The translations under genes and the position numbers were made by a program. From positions 1 through 29,985 of IMG/VR virus record IMGVR_UViG_3300014499_000021: 29,985 nucleotides of DNA. One strand, given 5' to 3'. This document shows, one piece after another, positions 13,402-21,700 of the stretch (positions are counted from its first letter, which is position 1; each line of letters begins with the position of its first letter). Under the pieces are notes generated by a model. It was not told the DNA's origin. It worked only from the letters and a program-made list of their open reading frames with translations, and ran no database searches. Origin of the DNA: a virus.

Positions 13402-13644
13402 ATGGCACAGACGAAGCTTGGATCGATAGCTGAGGCTTGGGCGAACATCGCCGTAGGCTTCACCATCAACTATTGCGCGAACCTGGTGATCCTCCCGCTG
13501 TTCGGCTTCCACAGCCTGACCGCGCGGAACAACTTCATCATCGGCTGCATCTACACAGTCATCAGTCTGGTACGTAGCTACGTGCTGCGGCGCTGGTTCA
13601 ACGGACTGAAGTTCGGTCACGACACGCAACCGGCGGGAGGCTGA
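13402..13644 (+). CDS. Small two-TM phage protein, DUF7220-like (80 aa)
   Basis: The sequence AEAWANIAVGFTINYCANLVILPLFG followed by IIGCIYTVISLVRSYVLRRWFN contains two hydrophobic segments and the basic RSYVLRR end typical of the small phage membrane family I know as DUF7220. Orientation by the positive-inside rule puts the RSYVLRRWFN end in the cytoplasm. Its role is unknown. It lies between a 47-residue peptide and the MazG-like enzyme with one base of spacing. Confidence 0.7.
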   Translation: MAQTKLGSIAEAWANIAVGFTINYCANLVILPLFGFHSLTARNNFIIGCIYTVISLVRSYVLRRWFNGLKFGHDTQPAGG

Positions 13645-13645
13645 G

Positions 13646-13969
13646 ATGAGTGATATAAAGGTATTTCAGGATTGGGTTGAAAGCGGTTGGACGCGCAAGG
13701 TAGACTCCGAGCGGGACGAGCTGCGCGAGCTGGCGGTGATGACTCTCGGTCTGGCCGGAGAGACTGGCGAGGTGATTGAGCCGATCAAGAAAGAGATCCG
13801 CGGGGATGGTCCGGTGGACATCGCCAAGCTGGAGCTGGAGCTGGGCGACGTACTGCACTACCTTTGCCGCATCGCTAGCCACTACAAGATCAACATGGCG
13901 GGCGTGATCATCAGCAACATCCAGAAGATCGAAAGTCGGCGCGGCAAGCGCGCGTGGGAGGTAAAATGA
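13646..13969 (+). CDS. MazG-like nucleotide pyrophosphohydrolase
   Basis: A 107-residue all-helical protein with the MazG signature. LAGETGEVIEPIKKEIRG gives Glu39-x-x-Glu42, and ELELGDVLHYLCRIA gives Glu65-x-x-Asp68; these four acids bind magnesium. MazG-like enzymes split nucleoside triphosphates into monophosphate and pyrophosphate. In phages they adjust the nucleotide pool or ppGpp; which substrate applies here cannot be told. The next gene, with an ATGA overlap, is another nucleotide hydrolase, so the pair likely acts together. Confidence 0.9.
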   Translation: MSDIKVFQDWVESGWTRKVDSERDELRELAVMTLGLAGETGEVIEPIKKEIRGDGPVDIAKLELELGDVLHYLCRIASHYKINMAGVIISNIQKIESRRGKRAWEVK

Positions 13970-14409
13970 AGATGACCCTACCGACGGACAGCAACGAGCG
14001 CAAGAACATTCCGCTCTATTCCGGCGTCCTTAAGTACGCCCCGGCGGCGCTCGCCGGGATGGCGCGCATCTCGAAGGCGGGCAACGATAAGCACAACCCA
14101 GGGGAGCCGCTGCACCACGCGCGCGGCAAGTCGAACGACCACCCCGATTGTATCCTGCGGCACGCGGCGGACGTAGCCGACATAGAAGCGGCACTGCAGC
14201 GCAGGGATTTCCCCATCGACAAGGATGATGACTTGGCACGCGCCGCGACCATCAAGGCGCTGCTTACGGAGGCTAGCCAGCTCATGTGGCGGGCGGCGTT
14301 GTGGTCGCAGGAGCTGCACGAGAAGTACGGCGGTGCGCCGCTGGCACCAGGGGCGCGCGAGCCATCTGCGGCTGAACCAGGGAGTAGTCCGTGCTGGACA
14401 AGCTGTTAG
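13966..14409 (+). CDS. dATP/dGTP diphosphohydrolase-like protein (MazZ-type fold)
   Basis: A 147-residue protein with the pattern of the dATP/dGTP diphosphohydrolase N-domain family: RKNIPLYSGVLKYAPAALAGMARISKAGN, then KHNPGEPLHHARGKS, then DHPDCILRHAADVADIEAAL. His43, His59, Asp61 and His66 are candidate metal or base ligands. The family removes pyrophosphate from purine deoxynucleotides. In cyanophage S-2L a member (MazZ) supports 2-aminoadenine DNA, but no PurZ is visible here, so only pool adjustment is inferred. The C-terminal 25 residues are Ala/Pro/Ser-rich and overlap the next gene. The start is fixed by GGAGG and the ATGA overlap. Confidence 0.75.
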   Translation: MKMTLPTDSNERKNIPLYSGVLKYAPAALAGMARISKAGNDKHNPGEPLHHARGKSNDHPDCILRHAADVADIEAALQRRDFPIDKDDDLARAATIKALLTEASQLMWRAALWSQELHEKYGGAPLAPGAREPSAAEPGSSPCWTSC

Positions 14410-14924
14410 ATCTTCTGGCGAGTCTGTGGGAGCAACTCGTGCCGCTCGGCGTGATCCACCCGTACAACGGCGGCGTGCAGCTGCGGATGGGGAAGTTTCG
14501 GCGGGTGATAGAGAGCGGCACCTGGTACTGGAAGATACCGTTCGCGGACCACATCCTCACAGAGTGCGTGGTCCCGCGAACGGAGCGGCTGACCGGGCTT
14601 GCGACGACGACGGTCGACGGTAAAGCCGTCGGCTTCGACGCCGTCATCACGTACCGCGTCTCTGATATTCAGAAGTCGTTGCTCGAAGTGAACGACCTGA
14701 AGGACGCCATCGCCGACACTTGCGCCGGCATCATCGGCACGGAGCTGAGCAACGCGACGTGGGCATCTATCATTCACGGCGACATGGTCGAATCTTTGAC
14801 CTCGGCGTGCCGCAAGCGTGGTTGGGAGTGGGGGGTTGAGATACAGCTCGTGCAGCTTACGGGCGTTGCGCCAGTGAAAAATCTGCGCGTGTCCATGAGC
14901 GGGCACGCGCATCTACCTGTTTGA
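14391..14924 (+). CDS. SPFH/band-7 (stomatin-like) domain protein
   Basis: A 177-residue protein. After a hydrophobic N-terminus (LLDLLASLWEQLVPLGV) comes PYNGGVQLRMGKFRRVIESG and WKIPFADHI, then TTTVDGKAVGFDAVITYRVSDI and WGVEIQLVQLTGVAP. These match the order of strands and helices in SPFH/band-7 domains, which assemble on membranes into microdomains or cages, and some modulate membrane proteases. The GTG start follows a weak GGGAG and overlaps the previous gene by 19 bases. It is the last gene of the + arm and is followed by a terminator. Its role in infection is not known; membrane organisation or superinfection control would be guesses. Confidence 0.8.
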   Translation: MLDKLLDLLASLWEQLVPLGVIHPYNGGVQLRMGKFRRVIESGTWYWKIPFADHILTECVVPRTERLTGLATTTVDGKAVGFDAVITYRVSDIQKSLLEVNDLKDAIADTCAGIIGTELSNATWASIIHGDMVESLTSACRKRGWEWGVEIQLVQLTGVAPVKNLRVSMSGHAHLPV

Positions 14925-14946
14925 GCGGTGAGGAGTGGAGAACTTT

Positions 14947-14971
14947 GGGGCGCTACGGCGCCCCTCTTTTT
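14947..14971 (+). terminator. Intrinsic terminator closing the + strand arm
   Basis: GGGGCGC (14947-14953), loop TACG, GCGCCCC (14958-14964), followed by TCTTTTT. It ends transcription from the left arm. In the opposite direction the stem lacks a T tract, and the stop codon of the - strand gene (14953-14955) lies inside the hairpin, so - strand transcripts probably end elsewhere or by convergence. Confidence 0.9.
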
Positions 14972-15627
14972 ATCTTGACGTGAACGATCTTGTGCCGATA
15001 CTTTGTCGTCTGCGCACGGTGGCGTGATGCGAAGTCTTTCATCGTGACGCGGCTGCCGGTCACGGGCACAGAGGCCGCTGGAGCCGGAGCTGGAGCTGGT
15101 GTGGCGGCCGGCGTAGCATTGTCCGCCAGCGCGGGCGCCGGAGTTTCGGGCGGCGGCGGCGGCGTGGGAGGGGTCTCGTTCACCACGCTACCGAGCGCGT
15201 ACCTGGTACTGCCCACCAGGCTTCCGGCGGAGTCTTTCGATACGGGCGAGCTGGCCGGATCGAACATACGCACCTTGTTGTCGGCCAGCGCCAGCACGTA
15301 GCTCGGCGCCTTGAGCTGCTGGGCAGTGCTGATATCGTTGTCGGAGAACTGCGTAGAGCGATCCTCGCCCGCCGGGTGCGTGTGATAGGTGGAGTGCAGC
15401 TGCCATCCTTTGGGTACGCCCACCGCCGCCTCGAAGTGCGCGCCGTCGTTCTGACCCACGGGCGCGGTTGCCGCGTAGACCTTCTGCTCCGGGTTGTACA
15501 GGATGCCGCCACCTGTCTCGGTTTTCTGGTTGGTAATGCCGCGCAGCGCAGCGACCGCCGCCGCACTCGCCGTCGGGTAGGTCTGATACTGGGCCGCGAG
15601 CCGCGATGGTGAAGGTTTGCCGCTCAT
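14953..15627 (-). CDS. JAMM-like DUF4329 domain protein at the end of the fibre operon
   Basis: A 224-residue protein. Residues 40-125 contain GILYNPEQKVYAA, STYHTHP (His82, His84), FSDNDIS (Ser95, Asp98) and YVLALADNKVRMFDP. The His-x-His-Pro ... Ser-x-x-Asp arrangement is the zinc site of JAMM/MPN metallopeptidases and resembles DUF4329 domains. Residues 150-190 are a Pro/Ala-rich linker, and the last 30 residues are basic (FASRHRAQTTKYRHKIVHVKIKRGAP). The gene overlaps the fibre gene by four bases. It may process or assemble the fibre, act on peptidoglycan, or be delivered to the host; none of these is shown. The very basic tail could bind DNA or membrane. Confidence 0.65.
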   Translation of the reverse strand: MSGKPSPSRLAAQYQTYPTASAAAVAALRGITNQKTETGGGILYNPEQKVYAATAPVGQNDGAHFEAAVGVPKGWQLHSTYHTHPAGEDRSTQFSDNDISTAQQLKAPSYVLALADNKVRMFDPASSPVSKDSAGSLVGSTRYALGSVVNETPPTPPPPPETPAPALADNATPAATPAPAPAPAASVPVTGSRVTMKDFASRHRAQTTKYRHKIVHVKIKRGAP

Positions 15628-18077
15628 GTGTAACGGAAGACCACAGCACCAGAAGAGCCTGCGTAGCCGCCGGCAACAGCGCCGCCGGATCCGCCAACGC
15701 CGTACGGACTGCCGTCGCCGCTTATTTTCCCGGCAGTGCCGGCGCCGGGTCCGGCTGCGCCGGTTGTGTTGGTGTTGTTACCGCCAGTTGCCGTACCGCC
15801 CGCACCTCCCGTACCGTTCGTCGATGGGGTGGCGCCCGTACCGAACGCGCCGCCGTTGGCTGTCATTGTGGTGAACCCAGTGACAGTGCCCGCAATGATA
15901 GAGCCGGCAGATCCCGCTGTGCCGTTAGCACCTGTGCCGCCAGCACCGGCACCGCCGGCCGGTACGGTGTATTTGAAAGTCTTACCAGTGCCACCTAACC
16001 CGCTAGCGGTATAGACGCTGTACGAGAATCCTCCGCAGCCGCCGTAACCGCCGCGATGCCCGCCAGTGTTAGCTCCGCCGCCGCCTCCGCCCGAACCCCA
16101 CACCTCCGCGTAGACGTTCGTCGTGCCGGTTGGGATCGTCTCCGTCGCAGCGGTGCCCGTCGTGTAGACGTGAAGGATCGCGCCCGCGTTTACGCTCAGC
16201 GCAACCGTCCCGCTACCCAGTACCGGCGTGCCACTGTTGCTGTTGGATATTTTGTACGTTCCACTGACGGTGACGGTCCCGACATCTCCGGTATATCCGG
16301 TCATGCCGATGGACAGGCCGGAGTTCGTGATGTTGGTCCACGACCCTTGCGCCGCGGAGAAGTTTACGCCCGCCGTGCCGCCGGTTCGCGTGATGTCTAT
16401 CCAGTACCCGGCCCCCTGGTTCGCCTCGTTGGGCGACAGCCAGCTCGATGTCGTCACGCCGTTCAGCGTGGCGGATCCGTTACCCGCCAGCACTAGCGGC
16501 GTCGTCCCGCTCCAGTTCGGCGACTGCACATTAGAGCCGCCGGTCAGCGTGATGGAACCGGAGCCGAGCTGGTTCACGCCGCCCGAGTCGCTCGCAATGA
16601 TGTACGTGCCCGTGGCGTTCGTGGTCCCGCTACCGCCAATGATGCCGATGGTAAGACCGCCGCTCGTGATGTTGGTATACGCGCCGGTCGCCGCAGTGAA
16701 CGTGGTACCGCTGGTGCCGCCGGTCTGCGTTATCTTGATGTAGTAGCTCGCGCCGATACTTCCGGTCGACGGTGCGTACCAACTAGATGCGCCTACGCCG
16801 TTGAGCGCCGCCGCTCCGTTGCCGTTCAGGACAAGGTTCGCCGCGCCATTGTACGTCGGGCTCTGCACGCCGTTGTTGCCCGATAGCGTGATCGTACCGC
16901 TCGCGACTACCGGGGAACCTGTGATGCTGCTCGACAGACTGTACGTCCCGGTGATCTGCGCCTGCGCGTTGCCGCTGATCGTGAGGCCGCCGCTCGTGAT
17001 GTTGGCCCACACCCCTTGGGTGTCTATCGTCAAGACAGTGGTGGGGGTGCCAGAGATGTTGGTGCTGGGGCAGGTAAAGGTCGGGCTACCGGCAGTAAAG
17101 GTACAGCCCGCGATAAGCTGCCCCGTGCTTAGCTGTATGTTGTAGTTGCTCGCTGTGTTCCCGTTGAAGTTCGCGGTTAGAGATCCGCCCGTGTAGGTGG
17201 CGCCGCTCGGCGCCACGGTGGCGAAGGCAGGGTTGATTACAACGAACGCGAGGCCGGAGAGGCCGCCAGTCTTCGTGATCTTGATGTAATAGCTGGCGCC
17301 TATGTTGGTTGCTGTTGGCGTGAACCAATTACCGGGCACGGCGGTTCCGCCGGTCGCCGTCGTAAGACCGCTACCTCCGAACGTGACACTGGTGGCGGTA
17401 ATCACCTCACCTTGCGCCGTGGGGCTCGATACGTACGGGGAGAACGGATTACCGTGCCAGATGGGCGTGTAATATTGCACGCCGTCGCAGGTGATCGGCA
17501 GCCACCCGGCCGGGGAGCTGGCAGCTGTCCCCGGCTTGTTTGTGGCAACGAACGTTGCGGTGTGCGCTCCTGTCGTCGCTGAGCTGTTCACGATCAGCGC
17601 GGAGTTCCCGGCCTGGGTCGAGGATATCTGCAGCGGGGCGCTGCCGAGCGCGCCCGCGTTGAGCGTGAGCGTAACGCCCGTGCCGCCGCTGTTGGGCGCG
17701 TCCAGTGTCATCTCGCCCGTGGCCGCTATCTGGAAGCCGTACGCGGAAAGCGCCGATGTCCCCACAGTCGCCAACGGCGGAGTGTACGGATCTACCTGCC
17801 ATCGTAGCGTGTTCGTGCTGTCGTAGAACTGCACGAGGTAGATGACCGACGTGTCGAGATAGATCGGCGGGAAGCGCCCGTAGCTGTCCGCGGTCACGAA
17901 GCCGGTGATCGGGAACGGCGTCGTCAGCGCACCGTCCTGATAGACGTTCGCTGGCGTGGAAGAGCCCGACAGGAAGAACTGATAAGTGGATCCTGCGAAC
18001 GCAGGGCTCAGACACGACTGCGCCTCGCAGTACGGCAGGCCCTCCACAGACATTCCGTCGACGGTGGGATAGCTCAC
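15624..18077 (-). CDS. Tail fibre / receptor-binding protein with glycine-rich tip
   Basis: An 817-residue fibre. Residues 1-205 are an attachment domain shared with the 206-residue protein encoded just upstream: PANVYQDGALTTPFP, PPIYLD, VDPYTPP, GEMTL and ATFVATNKPG, then WLPITCDGVQYY. Residues 251-626 hold three related repeats of about 110 residues. From 661 to the end the sequence is dominated by Gly (GSGGGGGGANTGG, GGYGGCGG, then many GGxG units), ending in AVVFRYT. Such glycine-rich ends occur in adhesins whose tips bind host receptors. The fibre is therefore the likely host-range determinant. Its stop overlaps the start of the JAMM-like gene (ATGA). Confidence 0.85.
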   Translation of the reverse strand: MSYPTVDGMSVEGLPYCEAQSCLSPAFAGSTYQFFLSGSSTPANVYQDGALTTPFPITGFVTADSYGRFPPIYLDTSVIYLVQFYDSTNTLRWQVDPYTPPLATVGTSALSAYGFQIAATGEMTLDAPNSGGTGVTLTLNAGALGSAPLQISSTQAGNSALIVNSSATTGAHTATFVATNKPGTAASSPAGWLPITCDGVQYYTPIWHGNPFSPYVSSPTAQGEVITATSVTFGGSGLTTATGGTAVPGNWFTPTATNIGASYYIKITKTGGLSGLAFVVINPAFATVAPSGATYTGGSLTANFNGNTASNYNIQLSTGQLIAGCTFTAGSPTFTCPSTNISGTPTTVLTIDTQGVWANITSGGLTISGNAQAQITGTYSLSSSITGSPVVASGTITLSGNNGVQSPTYNGAANLVLNGNGAAALNGVGASSWYAPSTGSIGASYYIKITQTGGTSGTTFTAATGAYTNITSGGLTIGIIGGSGTTNATGTYIIASDSGGVNQLGSGSITLTGGSNVQSPNWSGTTPLVLAGNGSATLNGVTTSSWLSPNEANQGAGYWIDITRTGGTAGVNFSAAQGSWTNITNSGLSIGMTGYTGDVGTVTVSGTYKISNSNSGTPVLGSGTVALSVNAGAILHVYTTGTAATETIPTGTTNVYAEVWGSGGGGGGANTGGHRGGYGGCGGFSYSVYTASGLGGTGKTFKYTVPAGGAGAGGTGANGTAGSAGSIIAGTVTGFTTMTANGGAFGTGATPSTNGTGGAGGTATGGNNTNTTGAAGPGAGTAGKISGDGSPYGVGGSGGAVAGGYAGSSGAVVFRYT
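16200..17327 (-). repeat. Three internal protein repeats in the fibre shaft
   Basis: Residues about 251-395, 433-510 and 546-626 share the pattern W-x-x-P, IGASYYIKIT-x-TGG, YTNITSGGLTIG, GTYxI and SGxITL. The first copy has a long insertion containing CTFTAGSPTFTC. The repeats probably form successive beta-domains of the shaft. The DNA of the copies is diverged, so they are not recent slippage products. Confidence 0.75.
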
Positions 18078-18078
18078 G

Positions 18079-18699
18079 TTACAGCCAGAGCGGAAGGTAG
18101 TACGTAGCGCCGTCGCACGTTATCGGTAGCCATTTCGTCGGTGCTGTAGTCGCGGAGCCCGGCTTGTTGGTCGCTGTGAACGTAGCGGTCTGCGCTCCCG
18201 CGACGACGGTGGAGTTCGCAATCAGCGCGGGCGCCCCTGCGCCAGAACCTACGAGTTCGAGCGCGGTGCCGCCGGCACGGGCGGGCACCGTCAGTGTGAT
18301 GCCAGCCCCTCCGGGGACGGGCGCCGACAACGTCATCTCGCCCTGCGCGTTGAGCACTATCTGGCCGTTGCCGGTGACCGGCATCGCTGGAACGTACGGG
18401 TCCACATCCTCGATCAGGCTCCAGGTCGAGTTATAGAGCTGCACGCGATAGACCGTCTCTGGGTTCAGGTAGATCGGCGGCATCGCGCCGGTACCGTCAG
18501 CTTGGACCACGGAGTAGAGCGCCGACGAGCCGTTCAGAGCGGCGGCAGGGAACGGTAGCGTGAGCCCCGCGTCCTGGTACACCTGCGCCGGGTTCGTCGT
18601 GCCAGAGACGTAGAAGTTGTAGTACGCGCCGGGCATAGAGACGCCCAGCGACGAGAGCGGTCGCGCGACCGGATCGTAAAACAGTTGACCTGTTGCCAT
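18079..18699 (-). CDS. Fibre N-domain paralog without distal part (206 aa)
   Basis: This protein matches the first 205 residues of the 817-residue fibre along its whole length: NPAQVYQDAGLTLPFP, PPIYLN, VDPYVP, GEMTLSAP and ATFTATNKPG, ending WLPITCDGATYYLPLWL. It stops almost exactly where the shared domain ends in the longer fibre. It could be an adaptor or collar protein that fixes the fibre to the virion, or a duplicated fibre that lost its receptor-binding part. The ribosome binding site AGGAAGA lies in the end of the large virion protein gene; one base separates its stop from the fibre start. Confidence 0.75.
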   Translation of the reverse strand: MATGQLFYDPVARPLSSLGVSMPGAYYNFYVSGTTNPAQVYQDAGLTLPFPAAALNGSSALYSVVQADGTGAMPPIYLNPETVYRVQLYNSTWSLIEDVDPYVPAMPVTGNGQIVLNAQGEMTLSAPVPGGAGITLTVPARAGGTALELVGSGAGAPALIANSTVVAGAQTATFTATNKPGSATTAPTKWLPITCDGATYYLPLWL

Positions 18700-18702
18700 T
18701 TA

Positions 18703-21700
18703 TCAGTCTTCCTTTGGTGCGCTCTTGCCTGACGCTCGTCGTTCCTGTCGCAGCGCTTCTAGGCGCTCGGCCGCTGAAATGAGGTGAGGTCGGAGAGCTT
18801 CTTGAGCAGCCTGGCGCGCTTGGCTTGTACCGGCTGTGTTGGTGCTTTGCTCTTTCCCTGGAGCCACCCGTTCAGCATCTCCTGCAAACCTGCTTGATTG
18901 GAGGAGCCCGCGGTGTTGCTCGGTGCTAAAGAGCTGGTGGAAGTCTGGGGTGCTGCGGATGAGGTCATCGGTGATATCTCCGTTCTTAACTAACTCAGGA
19001 ATCGTGCGGTCGCCCTTCTCTTCGGCATGTTCGTACGCGGTCTTCGCCCAGGACCATACGGTCTCTTGCACTTCGGCCGGCGTCCACGTCTCACCCGTCA
19101 TGCGCGAGAGCAGGCTCGCCGCCGCGCGCACCTTGCCCGAGAGTGCGAGGTAGGTCGCCGACTTGCCGGGGCCGCTCTGGTTGAGTCCGCCGCCGAGTTT
19201 CGCCGGGTCGATCTTGGCGAACGACGCCATCCAGGCATCGTTCGTCACTTCGTTGACGTTGTCGGTGAGGTTGTTGTAGAAGCTGTGTACTTTCGGGCCG
19301 GACAGCTTGACGTTCGACGGATCATCAGCGGTCAACGCGCGGACGCCGTTGTTCACCCACGCATCGAGCACGTTCGAGCGGTCCGTGTTCTTCGCGCTCT
19401 TCTGCGAACTTTCTTCCATGATCCGACGGATGTCCGACGGATCGGTGGGCCGCCCTTCCTTATCCCAGTTGACATAGGTCTTGAGCGCGTTCGCGAAGTT
19501 AGTCTGTACACTCACCTGGGGTGACATGGCAGAGAGGAGGGCGGCGAAGCGGGGCGCCTCGTGCCCGAACGTGTTCACGATGGCCTGCGCGCTCTGTTTG
19601 TACCATCCACGCTTAGCTGCACCGGCAAGCGCCGCCGCTGCGTACTCCTCAGTGGCGGGCGTCCCGTGAAACGCCTCGACCACTCGCTTCGTAGTATCTG
19701 CTCGCAGCTGATCGCGTTCGCTGTCTGTCAGCTGGTTCGTGACATGGCGCTCGTCGGCACCGACGCCCTCCTCAGCGGACTTCACGACCTTGGGCGGCAG
19801 GAGGCCGGCCTTCTGGTCCGCATAGATCGTGTCGGCTCCCGAGGCGCCTTTGTTCTGCGCACCCGCAGGGCCTGAGTTCACCCAGGAGTTTTGACCCAGG
19901 GTTTCAGCGTCCATTGCACCACGAGCTGCTGGCGAATACATCTGTCGATGAGCGCGCCAGGCGTTATACTCACCGTTTGCGCGGAAACCGTTACCCTCGG
20001 CGGCATGTCCGTAGTAGTCATGTACGGCCCGGAATAGATCGTTGTACGTTGCATCCTTTCCCCCCATCTGGACCGGCGCCTTCTCCATCAGTGGGTGATC
20101 GGACGGCGCGGCATCTCCCGATCCGAAGCCCGCTTCGGTCGGATAGATGCTCATGTGATTGTTCGCGCGCACGTCTTCGTGCATCTCGCGCGGGTTCGTG
20201 TACGGGTAATCCTTGTTGAGGTCCACCTTCACGCCCGCCTTCTGCATCTGCTTGTACTGCGCTAGGGTCTCGGCCTTGAACGCGGCATAGGACTTCGCGA
20301 CCTTCGGGTCGGTCGGGTCGTGCTTCATCGCATCGTAGGCATCGGCCACGTTCTTCGCCACCTTAGGGTCGATGTAGCGATAGTCTTTGAGCGCTGGCGT
20401 GTCGATGCCGGCGGACTTCTTGTACGCAGCGGCCGCGGCGCGCGCTTTGCCGTTCGGCTTGTCGCCTTCCGGCGCACCTTCGAGCGGTTTTTCACCGTCC
20501 GACTCGGTCGCCGTCGTACCGTCGTGGTTGCGGAAATAATCCTTATTGAACTTGTCCCACCCCTGCTCTTTCGCAGTCTGCTCGTGGCCCGGCGCGACGT
20601 GCATCTCGTCCCCGGTCGGCGTGCGTTGAGGAATCGCAGACTGTTTCGTCTTCGCAAGCACTTGCTGCATCTCGGGCGCGGACAGCGGGCGGTTAGTGTC
20701 GGCCACGACCGTAGGCTCGTACACGCCGTGCTTCTCCGGCGTAAGCACAGACGCCTTCGTGACCTTAGCTCCGGTAGATTCGACAGCTCCCGTCGCTTCC
20801 TGTTTGCTCATCTGGCGAAAGCCGGGCTCACCTTTGTTACCCTGGTTCAGGCCGATGTTGAGCGTGCCGCCGCGCTGCTTGTTACGGCTGCCGGCAGTTG
20901 ATTGCTTTCCCACGTCACCCGCGGCGCCTGTCTGACCGGAGAGCCGCCCCAGGATGCGCTTCTGCTCATCTGACAACTGCCGGCCGCCGGCCAGCTGGTC
21001 GTTTGCGTTGTACTCCGAGCGCGGGTTGCGCTCGACACCGAACGATCCGCCGCGCTGCTTGTTGCGAGACGCTGCGGTGGCGTTGTTTAGCGGATTGTCG
21101 TTCTGAAACGAGAACGAACCGCGCTGGCCGGGCGGCACGTTGATGCGCTGACCAGGCGCTATGCTGTTGGGGCGCGGGCGCACCTCGAAGACGTGATCGC
21201 CGACCGCGTGGTAGGCACCTCCGCGGTGGTCGGCGTCTTTCTTCGTTACGTCGTACCCGAGCTTCTTCAGGTTGGAGTACGCGCCGGCCTGGCTGTCAGA
21301 GACCTGCTTGTCGCTACGCCATGTCTGACCAGCGGCGTGAGTATCATCGACCGCGCGCTGTAGCATGCGGGTACCCCAGCCCTTGCCCCGCTCGTCCTTC
21401 GGGATGAAGGACATGTTCGGTTGGCGTACACCCAGCTCGGGGCGCTCAACTACATCCATCCCACCTTCTTTGCCAGGTGTCCGGTATGTGTGGTAGGTCT
21501 GCCCGTCGCTGCGCTTCTCTGACTCGTGGGTGATCGCGTCGCGCTGGCTTAGGTCACCGACCGCGCCCCGCTGCTTGCCACCACCGACACGCGCGCCGAG
21601 CGGTTGACCGCCGGGCGCTGGCGGGTTCATCGGCTTCCCGGAACCTACCCGGTTACCGTTGCGGTCGATCAGACGCTCCTTTACCGCGCTATCGCTAGCG

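Noticed and set aside
13966-14409. Evidence for 2-aminoadenine (Z) DNA
   Set aside because: Only the dATP/dGTP hydrolase-like protein is present; no PurZ is visible and the polymerase shows the ordinary exonuclease motifs, so this is not claimed.
15624-18077. Diversity-generating retroelement target in the fibre
   Set aside because: No reverse transcriptase gene or template repeat is visible in the window, and the fibre repeats are diverged protein repeats.
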